Shown in pieces: positions 15,405 to 24,917 of a stretch of DNA of 64,000 nt; the stretch's first letter is position 1; the number at the start of each line of letters is the position of its first letter. The stretch spans positions 2,764,033 to 2,828,032 of the forward strand of contig NZ_CAMPOV010000001.1 in the NCBI RefSeq assembly GCF_946892675.1, in the 5' to 3' direction. This DNA comes from Arthrobacter sp. Marseille-P9274. GTDB taxonomy: Bacteria; Actinomycetota; Actinomycetes; Actinomycetales; Micrococcaceae. The notes under the pieces were generated by a model. That model was not told the origin of the DNA and did no database searches. It saw only the letters and a list, made by a program, of their open reading frames with translations. A program made the translations under genes and the position numbers.

Positions 15405-16469
15405 CTAGTCCAGCGGTCGGTCGATCAGCCTGGCCTTGACGTCCTGCTTCTGGCCGCCCCGGCTGAGTTCCACCGCCACGTTCTCCTCCGGAGCGTGTCC
15501 GCGGAGCACCGCCAGCAGATCCTCGGGCGTCTCCACCGGTTCGCCTGCCAGGGACACGATCACGTCGCCCGGACGGATGCCGGCGTCGTCGGCGGGGCCG
15601 CCGTCCACCACGGACAGCACCAGCGCTCCCCGGGTGTCCGGCAAGCCGAGCTGATTGGCGATCTGCTCGGTGATCGCGCCTGGGACAAGCCCAAGGAAGG
15701 CATGGTCGGCAGTGCCGTCCTTGCGCAACTGCTCCACCACCTGGACCACGGTCGCCGCCGGAATGGCGAAGCCCAGCGCTACCGCGCCGGACTGCGGCGG
15801 AATGTACGCCTCGCTGATGCCCACGACTTTGCCCTCGCGGTTCACCACCACGCCTCCCGAATTCCCCGGGCTGATCGCCGCGTCCGTCTGGATGAGGTCG
15901 ACGAGGGACTGGCTATTGGTGGCCGAGCCCGGGATCTCCCGGTGCAGACCGGAAATGATGCCGGAGGTGGCGGTGTCGGCGAACCCCAGCGGGCTGCCCA
16001 TCACCACAGCCAGCTCCCCGACCCTTGGCAACCGGGTCTCGAACTCGGCCGCCGGGAGGCCATCGCGGTCGACCTCCACGAGCGCCAGGTCCGTCACCCG
16101 GTCCGCCGCCCGCACCCGGCCGCTGGAGCGCTTGCCATCCGCGAAGCCGACTTCCACCTTGTCCGCCCCGCGGATGACGTGCTCGTTGGTAAGGATCAGC
16201 CCGCCGGCGTCGTAAATGACCCCGCTGCCCAGCCCGTCCCCGGTGAAGATCGTCACGACCGAAGGCTGGACCGAAGCCACAATGTCGGGGATCAGGTCAC
16301 CGGAATCCTCCGCGGCTCGGCCCGGCGCGGAGGCAGGGGAGGACGACTGCGTAACCGGCGGCTCTTCCTCGTCGACGGGTGCGGTGCATCCCGAGGCAAG
16401 AACGACGGCGGCAAGCGCCACCGTCACGAGCGGCCAGGATGGCGTGTGGTTTCCCCGGGCAGGCTTCAC
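15405..16469 (-). CDS. HtrA/DegP-like serine protease lipoprotein
   Basis: A 354-residue S1C protease with a C-terminal PDZ domain. A signal sequence ends in a lipobox LASGC with lipid-anchored Cys28, so it should be tethered outside the membrane. The chymotrypsin-fold triad is His97 (TNEHVI), Asp127 (VTDLAL) and Ser204 (GNSGG). The PDZ domain covers about 265-345 (GIRPGDVIVSLAGEPVETPEDL). Such proteases degrade misfolded envelope proteins. The GTG start at 16469 follows GAAGGAA. It is transcribed alone. Confidence 0.93.
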   Translation of the reverse strand: MKPARGNHTPSWPLVTVALAAVVLASGCTAPVDEEEPPVTQSSSPASAPGRAAEDSGDLIPDIVASVQPSVVTIFTGDGLGSGVIYDAGGLILTNEHVIRGADKVEVGFADGKRSSGRVRAADRVTDLALVEVDRDGLPAAEFETRLPRVGELAVVMGSPLGFADTATSGIISGLHREIPGSATNSQSLVDLIQTDAAISPGNSGGVVVNREGKVVGISEAYIPPQSGAVALGFAIPAATVVQVVEQLRKDGTADHAFLGLVPGAITEQIANQLGLPDTRGALVLSVVDGGPADDAGIRPGDVIVSLAGEPVETPEDLLAVLRGHAPEENVAVELSRGGQKQDVKARLIDRPLD

Positions 16470-16639
16470 GCTGATTCCTTCGCTCTGCGATCAAGCCAAC
16501 TTTCTGGCGTCCAGCCAACTCCCTAGCCGCCGCCGCGTCAAGACATTTCCCGGGCCATCCGGACCGGGCCGGAAGGTGCATTTCGGACGCGCCGGCGGAG
16601 TGGCCCGAAACTGTCAGAGCCGGGCGTTAAGTTGGGACC

Positions 16640-16951
16640 ATGAGCACTACGAAGAACATCACCCCAGTTGCAGCCGCGGCAGCCGCGCACCCGCAGCGCG
16701 GCCGCCGGTACGCCATCGAAGAGCTGATCAGCCTGGCCGAGGCTGGAGATGCGTGGGCCATGGCCAAGGTGGACGAGTGGGAGCAGCACTTCGCCAACGA
16801 GTATGCCGGCGACCTGTCGGAGGTGTGCCCGGACCAAGGCTGCGAACATTCCGGCGGAGCCGTCAACATCCTCTATGGTGAGGACGGCAGCGTCCTCGAG
16901 GTCGACCACGGCGCCTGGGCGCACTACCCGGCGCTGGCCAAGGCCTCCTGA
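16640..16951 (+). CDS. Hypothetical small protein
   Basis: A 103-residue protein not recognised. An Ala-rich N-terminus leads to RRYAIEELISLAEAGDAWAMAKVDEWEQHF, which looks helical. It is followed by CPDQGCEH, a Cys/Cys/His cluster (with a third candidate ligand downstream) that could bind a metal, and then ILYGEDGSVLEVDHGAW. Codon use is GC-rich at third positions like its neighbours, and it fits the gap between two minus-strand genes. The opposite-strand frame over the same bases is less plausible. Function unknown. Confidence 0.6.
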   Translation: MSTTKNITPVAAAAAAHPQRGRRYAIEELISLAEAGDAWAMAKVDEWEQHFANEYAGDLSEVCPDQGCEHSGGAVNILYGEDGSVLEVDHGAWAHYPALAKAS

Positions 16952-16963
16952 CCGGTCTCCGGC

Positions 16964-18253
16964 TCAGCTGACGAGCAGCAGCTCGTTCCAGCCCCCGAGG
17001 CCGATCGTCGCACGTCCCTTGATCCTGTTGCCGGACACGGGATAGTGGTGCAGGTTGCCGGACCGGTCCCGTGCAAGGATCCCGGGCAACCCGTTGCCCA
17101 GATGGTTCTCGATGGCGGTCAAATGGTCCATGGCGTTCCAGCCGGAGCTGCCCACCGTGCGCCGGGTCTCAGAGATGAACCCGGAAGCGCCGTTGCCGCG
17201 GTAAAGCTTCAGCTGCCCGGCAGAGGTCCTCGCGACGAGGTCGGTCCTGCGGTCGGCATCAAAATCCAGTGCGAGGATCTCCAGCGAACCCCAGCCGGTG
17301 CCGATCTGCTTCCGCGCCCCGTGTCTGGTACCGGACGGGTTGGCGTAATAGTACAGCCGCCCGTTCGCGGTGTTCTTGGCGACGATCCCCGGATACGAAT
17401 CGGCCTGCTTCCAGTCCGTCACCAGAATGTCATAACCGGCCCAGCCACTGGATCCGATGGTGAAGGCGGCATCGAAGCCGCCGGCAGAACGCCCGTAGTT
17501 GACGGTGAGGCGCCCGTTGCTCCATTTGGCCACGATGTCCTGGACACCGTCGGAGTTCCAGTCCACGGTTTCGACCTCCATGGCGCCCTGCCAGCCGCCG
17601 GAGACGTAGGTGCGCTGCCACAGGTCTCCGCCGCCCGCGGAGGGGTAAACGTAGAGGTTGCCGGTGGAATCCACCGCCGCGATGTCGCCCTGACTGATGC
17701 TCCCCCCGCTGGCACTCTGGCCGCCGCCGGGATGCGGCGGAAGGCTGCTTCGTGTGGTCGGATACCCGGCGACATTGGCCACCGCGAAGTACTGGCCGTA
17801 CCAGCCGGCCTTCGTCGTTTGCATGTAGCCGATCCCGATGTCGGTCGCCTTCGGGCTCAACACGATCGAGCGGTGGACCGGGGAACTCATCCACCAGTCG
17901 ACAATCGCCTTGGGCGTGGTGTTGTAGGCGATGATTTCCGTGCCGTAGTCGAAGCCAGCGGGAATCTGCTGGGTGCCGTAGCCGGAGCGGTGGATCGTTT
18001 CCAGGCTGTAGGTGCCCTTATTGATGCGGGTGTTCTGCACCTCGGACCATTCCTGTGCCACGTTGGCGATGCTCTGGTTCCACACCACGCGGGAAAGTCC
18101 GTTCTCGGCGCGGTACTTGTTCACCTGCGCCAGGATCTCCTTGACCACCGGATCCGTGGAACTCCTGGTAATGGCCGCTGCGGGGCTGAGCCCCGAAAAG
18201 AGCAGGATGATCAGGACCGCGAGCGCTGTGAATGGTTTAAGTACTTTCCCCAT
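16964..18253 (-). CDS. Secreted CAP-domain protein with FG-GAP-like repeats
   Basis: A 429-residue exported protein. A signal peptide (1 to about 27, ending SPAAA) is followed by a CAP/SCP-PR1 domain (about 34-164; WNQSIANVAQEWSE, later WWMSSPVHRSIVLSPKATDIGIGY). After a Gly/Ser/Pro linker (165-187) come five or so tandem repeats of about 45 residues with DWNSDGVQDIVAKWSNG and DFDADRRTDLVARTSAG. These Asp-rich turns are typical of VCBS/FG-GAP beta-propeller blades, which often bind calcium. Actinobacterial CAP proteins are secreted and of unknown biochemical role. The ATG at 18253 was chosen because it starts the signal peptide, although the frame is open to 18415. Confidence 0.85.
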   Translation of the reverse strand: MGKVLKPFTALAVLIILLFSGLSPAAAITRSSTDPVVKEILAQVNKYRAENGLSRVVWNQSIANVAQEWSEVQNTRINKGTYSLETIHRSGYGTQQIPAGFDYGTEIIAYNTTPKAIVDWWMSSPVHRSIVLSPKATDIGIGYMQTTKAGWYGQYFAVANVAGYPTTRSSLPPHPGGGQSASGGSISQGDIAAVDSTGNLYVYPSAGGGDLWQRTYVSGGWQGAMEVETVDWNSDGVQDIVAKWSNGRLTVNYGRSAGGFDAAFTIGSSGWAGYDILVTDWKQADSYPGIVAKNTANGRLYYYANPSGTRHGARKQIGTGWGSLEILALDFDADRRTDLVARTSAGQLKLYRGNGASGFISETRRTVGSSGWNAMDHLTAIENHLGNGLPGILARDRSGNLHHYPVSGNRIKGRATIGLGGWNELLLVS

Positions 18254-18770
18254 GGTCAGCAAGTGTAAGTGTAGAGGCGCTGATATAGCACGTTTAATCA
18301 GAAAAACGACCCATTGCTTCGGCGTGTCAGGCGATCCCGGATTCTGCGGCCTCGGCGAGAGGCACATCACGCCTACCATGCCGGCGCTCTCAGCGGCAGC
18401 TCCGGTGACGGGCACTGATGGCGCCGTGGGTCAACAGGATGACGAGTCCCGGCTGCCATCGGCCAGCGGCGAACGCGATGATTCCGGCGGGAAGGACGGC
18501 CCCTCCGATGGTGAGCAGCGCGATCAGGACCAGGCCCAGCGGGTCACCGCGGCGCCGCCGGGAGAAGCGGCAGCAGAGCGCCAAGAGGTTAAGGTCGCGT
18601 CCTGCGGCGGAGACATTCAGGCGGCTCCTAAACCCGAGAGGTGAGGGCCAACCGAATCGATCCGCGGGTCGAGTCATCTCTGGGGATGAACCGAGAATGC
18701 AGCTTTGCTTGCGCCGGCCCCTCCCCTAGACTTTGGCACCAGAACGGCACTCTGTAGAAGCGGGGTAGCA
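18254..18770. other. Gene-poor gap between CAP gene and GNAT-like gene
   Basis: 517 bp with no confident gene. It should hold the promoter of the CAP-domain gene at the left end and of the rightward gene at the right end. A hydrophobic minus-strand frame (18390-18677) is listed separately as doubtful. I see no repeats or riboswitch-like structure. Confidence 0.5.
18390..18677 (-). CDS. Doubtful small membrane protein
   Basis: A 95-residue frame. Its second half is strongly hydrophobic (LGLVLIALLTIGGAVLPAGIIAFAAG, then PGLVILLTHGAI) with GC-rich third positions, suggesting one or two membrane helices after an Arg-rich loop (RRRRGDP). The first half looks non-coding and no ribosome binding site is seen before the ATG at 18677. 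It may be a remnant whose true start is lost, or chance. No homologue recognised. Confidence 0.25.
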   Translation of the reverse strand: MTRPADRFGWPSPLGFRSRLNVSAAGRDLNLLALCCRFSRRRRGDPLGLVLIALLTIGGAVLPAGIIAFAAGRWQPGLVILLTHGAISARHRSCR

Positions 18771-19400
18771 ATGATCGTCGTCGATCCTGAGTACCTGACC
18801 TTGTCCTACCGGCTGTCGTACCTGGGAATGCCCGACGCCCGGGAATCGCCGGAGACCTACCCGCTCGAGTGGCACATCGACATCCACGCCACGGTCTTTC
18901 CGGATGATGACAGCGACGGCGAAGAGCACAGCGTCGGCTCGGCTGTCATCTACACGATCCTGAAGGCCGGGCGCATCGATCTGTTCCACACCCTCGATGC
19001 CGTCGACCAGGAGCTCGCATCGTTCGGTGAACTCCTCGGGGTCATGCGCCCCGATCTCCTGGACGAGGCCGGCCTGAAGGATCTCGGCGGGGATCTCATG
19101 ATCCTCTCCAGCCTGCTGATCAACCCGGACTACCGGGGACAATGGCTCGGCCACCATGTGTTGTGGGCCGTCCTGGCCACCATTGGCCGCAGCGTCGCCC
19201 TCGTTGCCTTGCGCGCTTCACCCCTGCTCGAAGACGACGGACCCGAGGAGGGAACCCCGGAGCACGAGGCTGCCAAGGCGCAGCTGCGGTCATACTGGGA
19301 GACCTTTGGGTTCGTCCCGGTGCTCCAAGACGAGCTCGGCGACTACATGGTTTACTTCACGGCACCACACGGGGATTCCGAAGAGGTCGTTCCTATTTGA
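18771..19400 (+). CDS. Hypothetical protein, GNAT-like fold possible
   Basis: A 209-residue acidic protein. The middle contains MILSSLLINPDYRGQWLGHHVLWAVLATIG (about 112-141). This resembles acetyltransferase motif A (Arg/Gln-x-x-Gly-x-Gly/Ala, here RGQWLG), with a following helix and VALVALRASP strand, and a C-terminal YWETFGFVPVL like the last GNAT strand-turn. An acyl-CoA transferase role is therefore possible but unproven. The ATG at 18771 is chosen over an upstream frame extension. It stands alone between the gene-poor gaps. Confidence 0.65.
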   Translation: MIVVDPEYLTLSYRLSYLGMPDARESPETYPLEWHIDIHATVFPDDDSDGEEHSVGSAVIYTILKAGRIDLFHTLDAVDQELASFGELLGVMRPDLLDEAGLKDLGGDLMILSSLLINPDYRGQWLGHHVLWAVLATIGRSVALVALRASPLLEDDGPEEGTPEHEAAKAQLRSYWETFGFVPVLQDELGDYMVYFTAPHGDSEEVVPI

Positions 19401-19428
19401 CGCCCGCCCCTGCCTGGTCGTGTGAGCC

Positions 19429-19600
19429 CTACCCGCCGAAGAACATGGTAGCGCCGGCCAGGACGCACAGCCACCCGATGACACTCAGCTCAGCAGCGCG
19501 CGGGGCCGATGGGATCACCGGCGCGCCGCGGACGGAACGGGTGTGAAATGGCGGTGGCAAGGATGAGCAGTACGCGCACGGCCAAGGTCACGACTGCCAT
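19429..19600 (-). pseudogene. Frameshifted small membrane protein remnant
   Basis: From the ATG at 19600 the frame reads a membrane helix (MAVVTLAVRVLLILATAI), then SHPFRPRRAGDPIGP, and stops after about 36 residues. Shifting one base gives AAELSVIGWLCVLAGATMFFGG and a stop at 19429. Together they would form a normal two-helix protein of about 56 residues, so a one-base indel probably broke it. Its ATG overlaps the stop of the upstream frame (TGATG), suggesting the two were once coupled. Confidence 0.4.
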
Positions 19601-19842
19601 CACTTCTCCAGCGTAGAACGAACCCGGCTACAGGGAGCCTGCCACCACTCCAAACCCCCAGATGGCGGCGAGGACCAGCATGCCGCCCAGACCAAGTCAA
19701 GGACGGCCCGGCTGCGCACTTCGCCCACACCCAGCAGCTCACCCACGCGACGCATTGCTTCGGCCATGTCCTCTGAATCCTCAATCACCTGAAAGACCTC
19801 GTCGCGCCGATCCATCGCGCGCAACAGGGACTCGAGGATCAT
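19600..19842 (-). pseudogene. Small protein with GyrA-like helical segment, probably frameshifted
   Basis: The first 48 or so residues (LESLLRAMDRRDEVFQVIED, then AMRRVGELLGVGEVRSRAVLDL) resemble the DNA gyrase A segment that runs from an I-x-x-I/R helix to the QAQAILDM motif. After that the frame becomes Trp/Ser/Pro-rich and looks wrong. Moving one base near 19682 gives MLVLAAIWGFGVVAGSL, a hydrophobic tail. The start has AAGGGA just upstream, so the N-terminal part may once have been a real gene. Resemblance to GyrA is by eye only. Confidence 0.35.
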
Positions 19843-19974
19843 CACCTGTCCCTTGTCTGCTGCTCATCCTCGACCATGCCAGCGATTCTTGCACGTCCGG
19901 CTTAACCAACGGGTACCGAATGGATAATCGCCGGACACATAAGTCCTAGTGCAGGAGCACCGACAGGAGTCGCC

Positions 19975-20180
19975 ATGGAAGTTTTCGTAGTTGTCGGCAT
20001 CGCCGTCCCGGCACCGGTTTGATCGTCTGGGCTATCGTCTCCGGAAGATGCTCACGCCACACCCTAGTTAGTCAGGATCAGGACATGGAGACTCTAGTAG
20101 CCGCGGTCACCATCGCCGCCGCGCTCACGGTGGTGGTTGTGTCGATCCGTCGCCGGCAGCCGCGGCTCAAGGCTTGGTGG
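19975..20180 (+). pseudogene. Frameshifted hydrophobic micro-protein remnant
   Basis: An ATG at 19975 with AGGAG upstream encodes MEVFVVVGIAVPAPV and then stops at 20022. Restoring one base near 20010 continues as GTGLIVWAIVSG, completing a membrane helix, then a second helix (METLVAAVTIAAALTVVVVSI from 20085). That frame runs into the tRNA-Thr gene on the opposite strand, so its natural end is missing. Best read as a decayed or miscalled membrane-peptide gene. Confidence 0.3.
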
Positions 20181-20254
20181 AGCCCCCTGCCGGATTCGAA
20201 CCGGCGACCCCCTGTTTACAAGACAGGTGCTCTGGCCAACTGAGCTAAGGAGGC
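20181..20254 (-). tRNA. tRNA-Thr (anticodon TGT)
   Basis: The reverse complement folds as a complete cloverleaf of 74 bases. The acceptor stem GCCTCCT pairs with AGGGGGC (with a wobble), the D arm is AGCTCAGTTGGCCAGAGC, the anticodon loop is CTTGTAA between CCTGT and ACAGG, and the T arm is CCGGTTCGAATCCGG. Anticodon TGT reads ACA. The 3' CCA is not encoded. Confidence 0.95.
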
Positions 20255-20359
20255 GGGCTGGCGGTGAACCAGCGGCGCTGGAACAAACCAGCTAGATAAG
20301 GTTAGCCCAGGCGGGCGCCCGGCGTGAAACCGCGGCGCCCGCCCGGGACGCGTGCCTGG

Positions 20360-21217
20360 TTACGCGCGGGCATCCAGGATCGGCTGGGCGAACTCGACGA
20401 AGTCGCCGGTGTTGTCCCACACCTTGCCGTCGACATAGACGGCCGGCGTGCCGCCGACACCCTCGGCGCGGGCGAGCGCGTCGGCGTGCTTGGCATACGG
20501 GCGGTAGGTGCCGTCCTGGATGCAGCTCTCGGCGCCGCCCGCCCCGACCTCGGAGGCAAGGCTGGCCAGTTCGTCGCTGTCCATGCCGGTCGGAACCTGG
20601 CGCTCGAAGATGGCTTCCACGAAGGGCAGGAAGCTCTTGGGCGAGGTGTTGGCGACGCAGGCCATCGCGTTGGCCCCGCGGGAGGAGTAGTTTCCGGTGG
20701 CCGGCTGGTCCAGGAAGGCTACGGCACGGTACTCAACCGTGGCATCTCCGTTGTCGAGCCACGTCTTGAGCTGGTCCGCATAGGCGGCTTCGAACTCGGC
20801 GCAGTGGCTGCAGGCCGCGTCTACATAGACCACGATCTGCGCGGGATCGCCCTTGGGCGCTGCGGCGACGCCGCTGGGCACGGCCGGGGGTTTGGCCTCC
20901 GGATCCACCGTGGTCGAGTCCACCGTGGCGGCATCGGTGGCGGCCAGTTCGGTGCTGGACGTCAGCGTGATCCCGCCGTACTTGTTGCCGTGTGCGGGCG
21001 TGGAGCCTGCGTCGGGGAAGTCGCCGCGCTGGTTGGTGGCGACAACGACGGCGATGATCGCCACGATCGCCACGACTGCGGCCACAACACCCCAGCGCAC
21101 CAGCAGCGAATTGCGCTTCTGCTTCCGCTGCTCGGCCTCACGCATCTGGCGGGCTTTTTCGCGTGCCTCCGCGGTGCGCTCGGCCTTGGTGGGCCTCGGT
21201 GTGTTCTGGCTTGCCAT
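20360..21217 (-). CDS. Membrane-anchored DsbA-like thioredoxin-fold protein
   Basis: A 285-residue protein. A Lys/Arg/Glu-rich cytoplasmic helix (about 8-38) precedes a single membrane helix (about 40-60), then a Thr/Asp-rich linker and an extracellular DsbA/thioredoxin_4 domain. The active site CSHC is at 136-139 and the cis-proline loop is GGTPAVYVDG near 262-271. Two further cysteines (AMAC and ESC) may form a second disulfide. Such proteins catalyse disulfide formation in exported proteins of actinobacteria, usually with a VKOR partner that is not in this window. Transcribed alone upstream of tRNA-Thr. Confidence 0.9.
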   Translation of the reverse strand: MASQNTPRPTKAERTAEAREKARQMREAEQRKQKRNSLLVRWGVVAAVVAIVAIIAVVVATNQRGDFPDAGSTPAHGNKYGGITLTSSTELAATDAATVDSTTVDPEAKPPAVPSGVAAAPKGDPAQIVVYVDAACSHCAEFEAAYADQLKTWLDNGDATVEYRAVAFLDQPATGNYSSRGANAMACVANTSPKSFLPFVEAIFERQVPTGMDSDELASLASEVGAGGAESCIQDGTYRPYAKHADALARAEGVGGTPAVYVDGKVWDNTGDFVEFAQPILDARA

Positions 21218-21408
21218 AAGTCCTCAAGTCTTTCGGTCTTCGGGCACCGTGGCGGCCGCCCTCTGGGACAGTTTTGTTGAAACTACAACGGTCTAACGGT
21301 ACCGCGCAGCGTGCCGGCGGTTCCATTGTTAATTAACGCACCGGAGTCTGCCGTTGGTTCCGGTCTTATAGAGTCAATGGCAGGATTCACAACTAGCAGG
21401 AGAGTCAT

Positions 21409-22884
21409 ATGGTTACTAAGCCAACATCATTGGACGCGGAACCGGAGGGCTCTGACTACGGGCAATACGACTTCATCGTAGTCTCCAACCGACTGCCGGT
21501 GGACCGCGTGCAGGAGGACGACGGCGGCACCTCCTGGCGCCGTTCGCCCGGCGGCCTCGTAACCGCACTCGCCCCGGTGATGGCCAAGACCGATGGAGCC
21601 TGGATCGGCTGGCCCGGGTCCGCCAATGAGGTACTTGACCCGTTCGACCACGACGACATGCGCCTGGTACCCATTCCCATGAGCGACGACGACGTCGAAC
21701 TCTACTATGAGGGGTTTTCCAACGCGACGCTGTGGCCGCTCTACCATGACGTCATCGCCCCGCCGGAGTTCCACCGGACCTGGTGGGAGTGCTACAAGAG
21801 GGTCAACCAGCGGTTCGCGGATGCCACCGCAAAGGTCGCGGCCGACGGCGCCACCGTCTGGGTGCAGGACTACCAGCTGCAGCTGGTTCCCAAACTGCTG
21901 CGCGAACAGCGCCCGGACCTGAAAATCGGCTTCTTCAACCACATCCCGTTCCCGCCGCTGGAGATATTCGCGCAGCTGCCGTGGCGCCGCCAAGTGATCG
22001 AGGGCCTGCTCGGAGCTGATCTCCTGGGTTTCCAGCGGCCCAGCGACTCAAGCAACTTCCTGCGCTGCGTCCGCCGCTTTACTGGCCATCCCATCAAATC
22101 CCAGCACGTAAATATCAAGTCGGAATCCGGCACCCGCATCTGCCGGGCCGGCGCCTTCCCGATCTCCATCGACGTGGCCCAGATCAACGAGCTGGCCCAC
22201 CGTCCCGACGTCATCGAACGCGCTCGGCAGATCCGCGAAGAGCTCGGCAATCCCAAGACCGTACTGCTCGGCGTAGACCGGCTGGACTACACCAAAGGCA
22301 TCGGGCACAGGATCAAGGCCTACGGCGAGCTCCTTGAGGACGGCCAGGTCACGGTCGAGGACGCGGCTCTGATCCAGGTCGCCAGTCCCAGCCGCGAGCG
22401 GGTGGAGTCCTACCGCCTGCTGCGCGAGGAAATCGAAGCCTCCGTCGGCCGGATCAACGGGACGTACGACACGCTCAGCAATACGGCCATCCGGTACCTG
22501 CACCATAGCTACCCGAAGGAAGAAATGGTGGCCCTGTACCTCGCCGCCGATGTCATGCTCGTGACCGCCCTGCGCGACGGCATGAACCTGGTGGCAAAGG
22601 AGTACGTGGCCTCCCGCACGGGGGTCAACGGCGCACTGGTATTGAGCGAATTTGCCGGGGCGGCCGACCACCTGAAACAGGCTCTCCTGGTGAACCCGCA
22701 CGATATCGACGGACTCAAGGATGCCGTGATGCGGGCAATCAACATCTCCCCCGGCGAAGCGACCCGGCGGATGCGGACCATGCGCCGGCAGGTGCTGCAG
22801 AACGACGTCGAACATTGGTCGCAAAGCTTCCTGCGAGCCTTGCAGGCCGGACCCGGGGCAGAGCCCGAGGGAGAAGAACAGTGA
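21409..22884 (+). CDS. otsA: Alpha,alpha-trehalose-phosphate synthase (UDP-forming type)
   Basis: A 491-residue GT20 glycosyltransferase that joins a nucleotide-activated glucose to glucose-6-phosphate. Diagnostic stretches are IVVSNRLPVDR and SPGGLVTAL near the N-terminus (glucose-6-phosphate and sugar-nucleotide loops), VWVQDYQLQLVP, FFNHIPFPPLEIF, LGVDRLDYTKGI, and the C-terminal DGMNLVAKEYVA followed by LVLSEFAGAAD. The length is normal. The ATG at 21409 follows AGGAGAG. The stop codon overlaps the GTG start of otsB by four bases, so synthesis of the two enzymes is coupled. Trehalose serves as osmolyte and stress protectant. Confidence 0.97.
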   Translation: MVTKPTSLDAEPEGSDYGQYDFIVVSNRLPVDRVQEDDGGTSWRRSPGGLVTALAPVMAKTDGAWIGWPGSANEVLDPFDHDDMRLVPIPMSDDDVELYYEGFSNATLWPLYHDVIAPPEFHRTWWECYKRVNQRFADATAKVAADGATVWVQDYQLQLVPKLLREQRPDLKIGFFNHIPFPPLEIFAQLPWRRQVIEGLLGADLLGFQRPSDSSNFLRCVRRFTGHPIKSQHVNIKSESGTRICRAGAFPISIDVAQINELAHRPDVIERARQIREELGNPKTVLLGVDRLDYTKGIGHRIKAYGELLEDGQVTVEDAALIQVASPSRERVESYRLLREEIEASVGRINGTYDTLSNTAIRYLHHSYPKEEMVALYLAADVMLVTALRDGMNLVAKEYVASRTGVNGALVLSEFAGAADHLKQALLVNPHDIDGLKDAVMRAINISPGEATRRMRTMRRQVLQNDVEHWSQSFLRALQAGPGAEPEGEEQ

Positions 22885-23678
22885 ACGACGGACTCGCCCC
22901 GGAGCTGCTGGAAGCGCTGCGGTCGGTCAGCCGAACCCAGCGGCTGCTGGTCGCACTGGACTTCGATGGCACCCTCGCCCCGATCGTCGAACGCGCCGAG
23001 CATGCCCGCCCCCTGCCGGGATCCGCCGCCGCAGTGCAGGAACTCGCCGCCCTACCCCGGACCTACACCGCCTTCATTTCCGGGCGCGCTCTGGACAGCC
23101 TCCGGGTCGTCGCCTCGCCCGGCGAGGAAACGCTGCTGATCGGCTCCCACGGCGCCGAAGTCTTCACCGGACCGGACAGTCCCGCCCTGACCCTCGATGA
23201 CGCCCAGGCGCTGGCGCTGCGGGAGGCGACCGCCGTCGTCGAAAGCGTTGTTGCGACCCACCCCGGCACCCGGCTGGAAGCCAAGCCTGCCGGCGTCGTG
23301 CTCCACACCCGTACGGCGGACGACGACGTGGCCCTTGCCGCCACCGAGAGCGCGCGGAAACAATTGACCGCCATCGCCGGAGTGCATCTGAAGGACGGCA
23401 AGCGGGTGCTGGAAACTTCCGTGATCAGCTCGGACAAGGGACAGGGCATCGAATTGCTGCGCGGGGTCACCGGCGCCACGGCGGTAGTCTTTGCCGGCGA
23501 CGATGTCACGGACGAGGACGCCATCGGGGCCCTGGGCCCTCAGGACCTCGGCATCCGTATCGGACCGGGCACCTCCCGGGCCGCCCACCGGGTGGGTTCC
23601 CCAGAGGATTTCACCCGTGTACTGGAGGCCCTGTCCGAGCTGCGCCGTACCGCCGTTGAATCCGGCGTGCAATACTGA
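22881..23678 (+). CDS. otsB: Trehalose-6-phosphate phosphatase
   Basis: A 265-residue HAD-superfamily phosphatase that dephosphorylates trehalose-6-phosphate. The nucleophile motif is DFDGT at 27-31 (Asp27, with Asp29 as acid/base), the second motif is in FISGR, and the last acidic motif is GDDVTDEDAI. The GTG start at 22881 overlaps the otsA stop (GTGA). The frame is open upstream to 22815 within otsA but that would be an unlikely long overlap. Confidence 0.95.
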   Translation: MNDGLAPELLEALRSVSRTQRLLVALDFDGTLAPIVERAEHARPLPGSAAAVQELAALPRTYTAFISGRALDSLRVVASPGEETLLIGSHGAEVFTGPDSPALTLDDAQALALREATAVVESVVATHPGTRLEAKPAGVVLHTRTADDDVALAATESARKQLTAIAGVHLKDGKRVLETSVISSDKGQGIELLRGVTGATAVVFAGDDVTDEDAIGALGPQDLGIRIGPGTSRAAHRVGSPEDFTRVLEALSELRRTAVESGVQY

Positions 23679-23747
23679 GCACACACAACTGAATTACCAC
23701 TTCACCACGGATCGTCGGGCACGTACCTGCCCGTGAAGGGAAACGAC

Positions 23748-24899
<1,152 letters not shown>

Positions 24900-24917
24900 C
24901 GCCTGGCCGGAGCCGGG

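Larger units (their letters stand above)
19401..20180. other. Stretch of broken micro-ORFs beside tRNA-Thr
   Basis: 780 bp without an intact, convincing gene. Three short frames with plausible starts are each interrupted by an apparent one-base shift (listed separately). Hydrophobic segments are common. There is no transposase, integrase or long repeat. Taken together it looks like decayed accessory sequence on the 3' side of the tRNA gene, or a place with base-call errors. Confidence 0.5.

Noticed and set aside
16538-16924. A 128-residue minus-strand frame opposite the small gene at 16640
   Set aside because: The plus-strand frame has better codon use and a more protein-like composition; only one can be real.
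20019-20243. A plus-strand frame ending in PDSNRRPPVYKTGAL
   Set aside because: That peptide is the well-known spurious translation of a tRNA gene read on the wrong strand; it covers tRNA-Thr.
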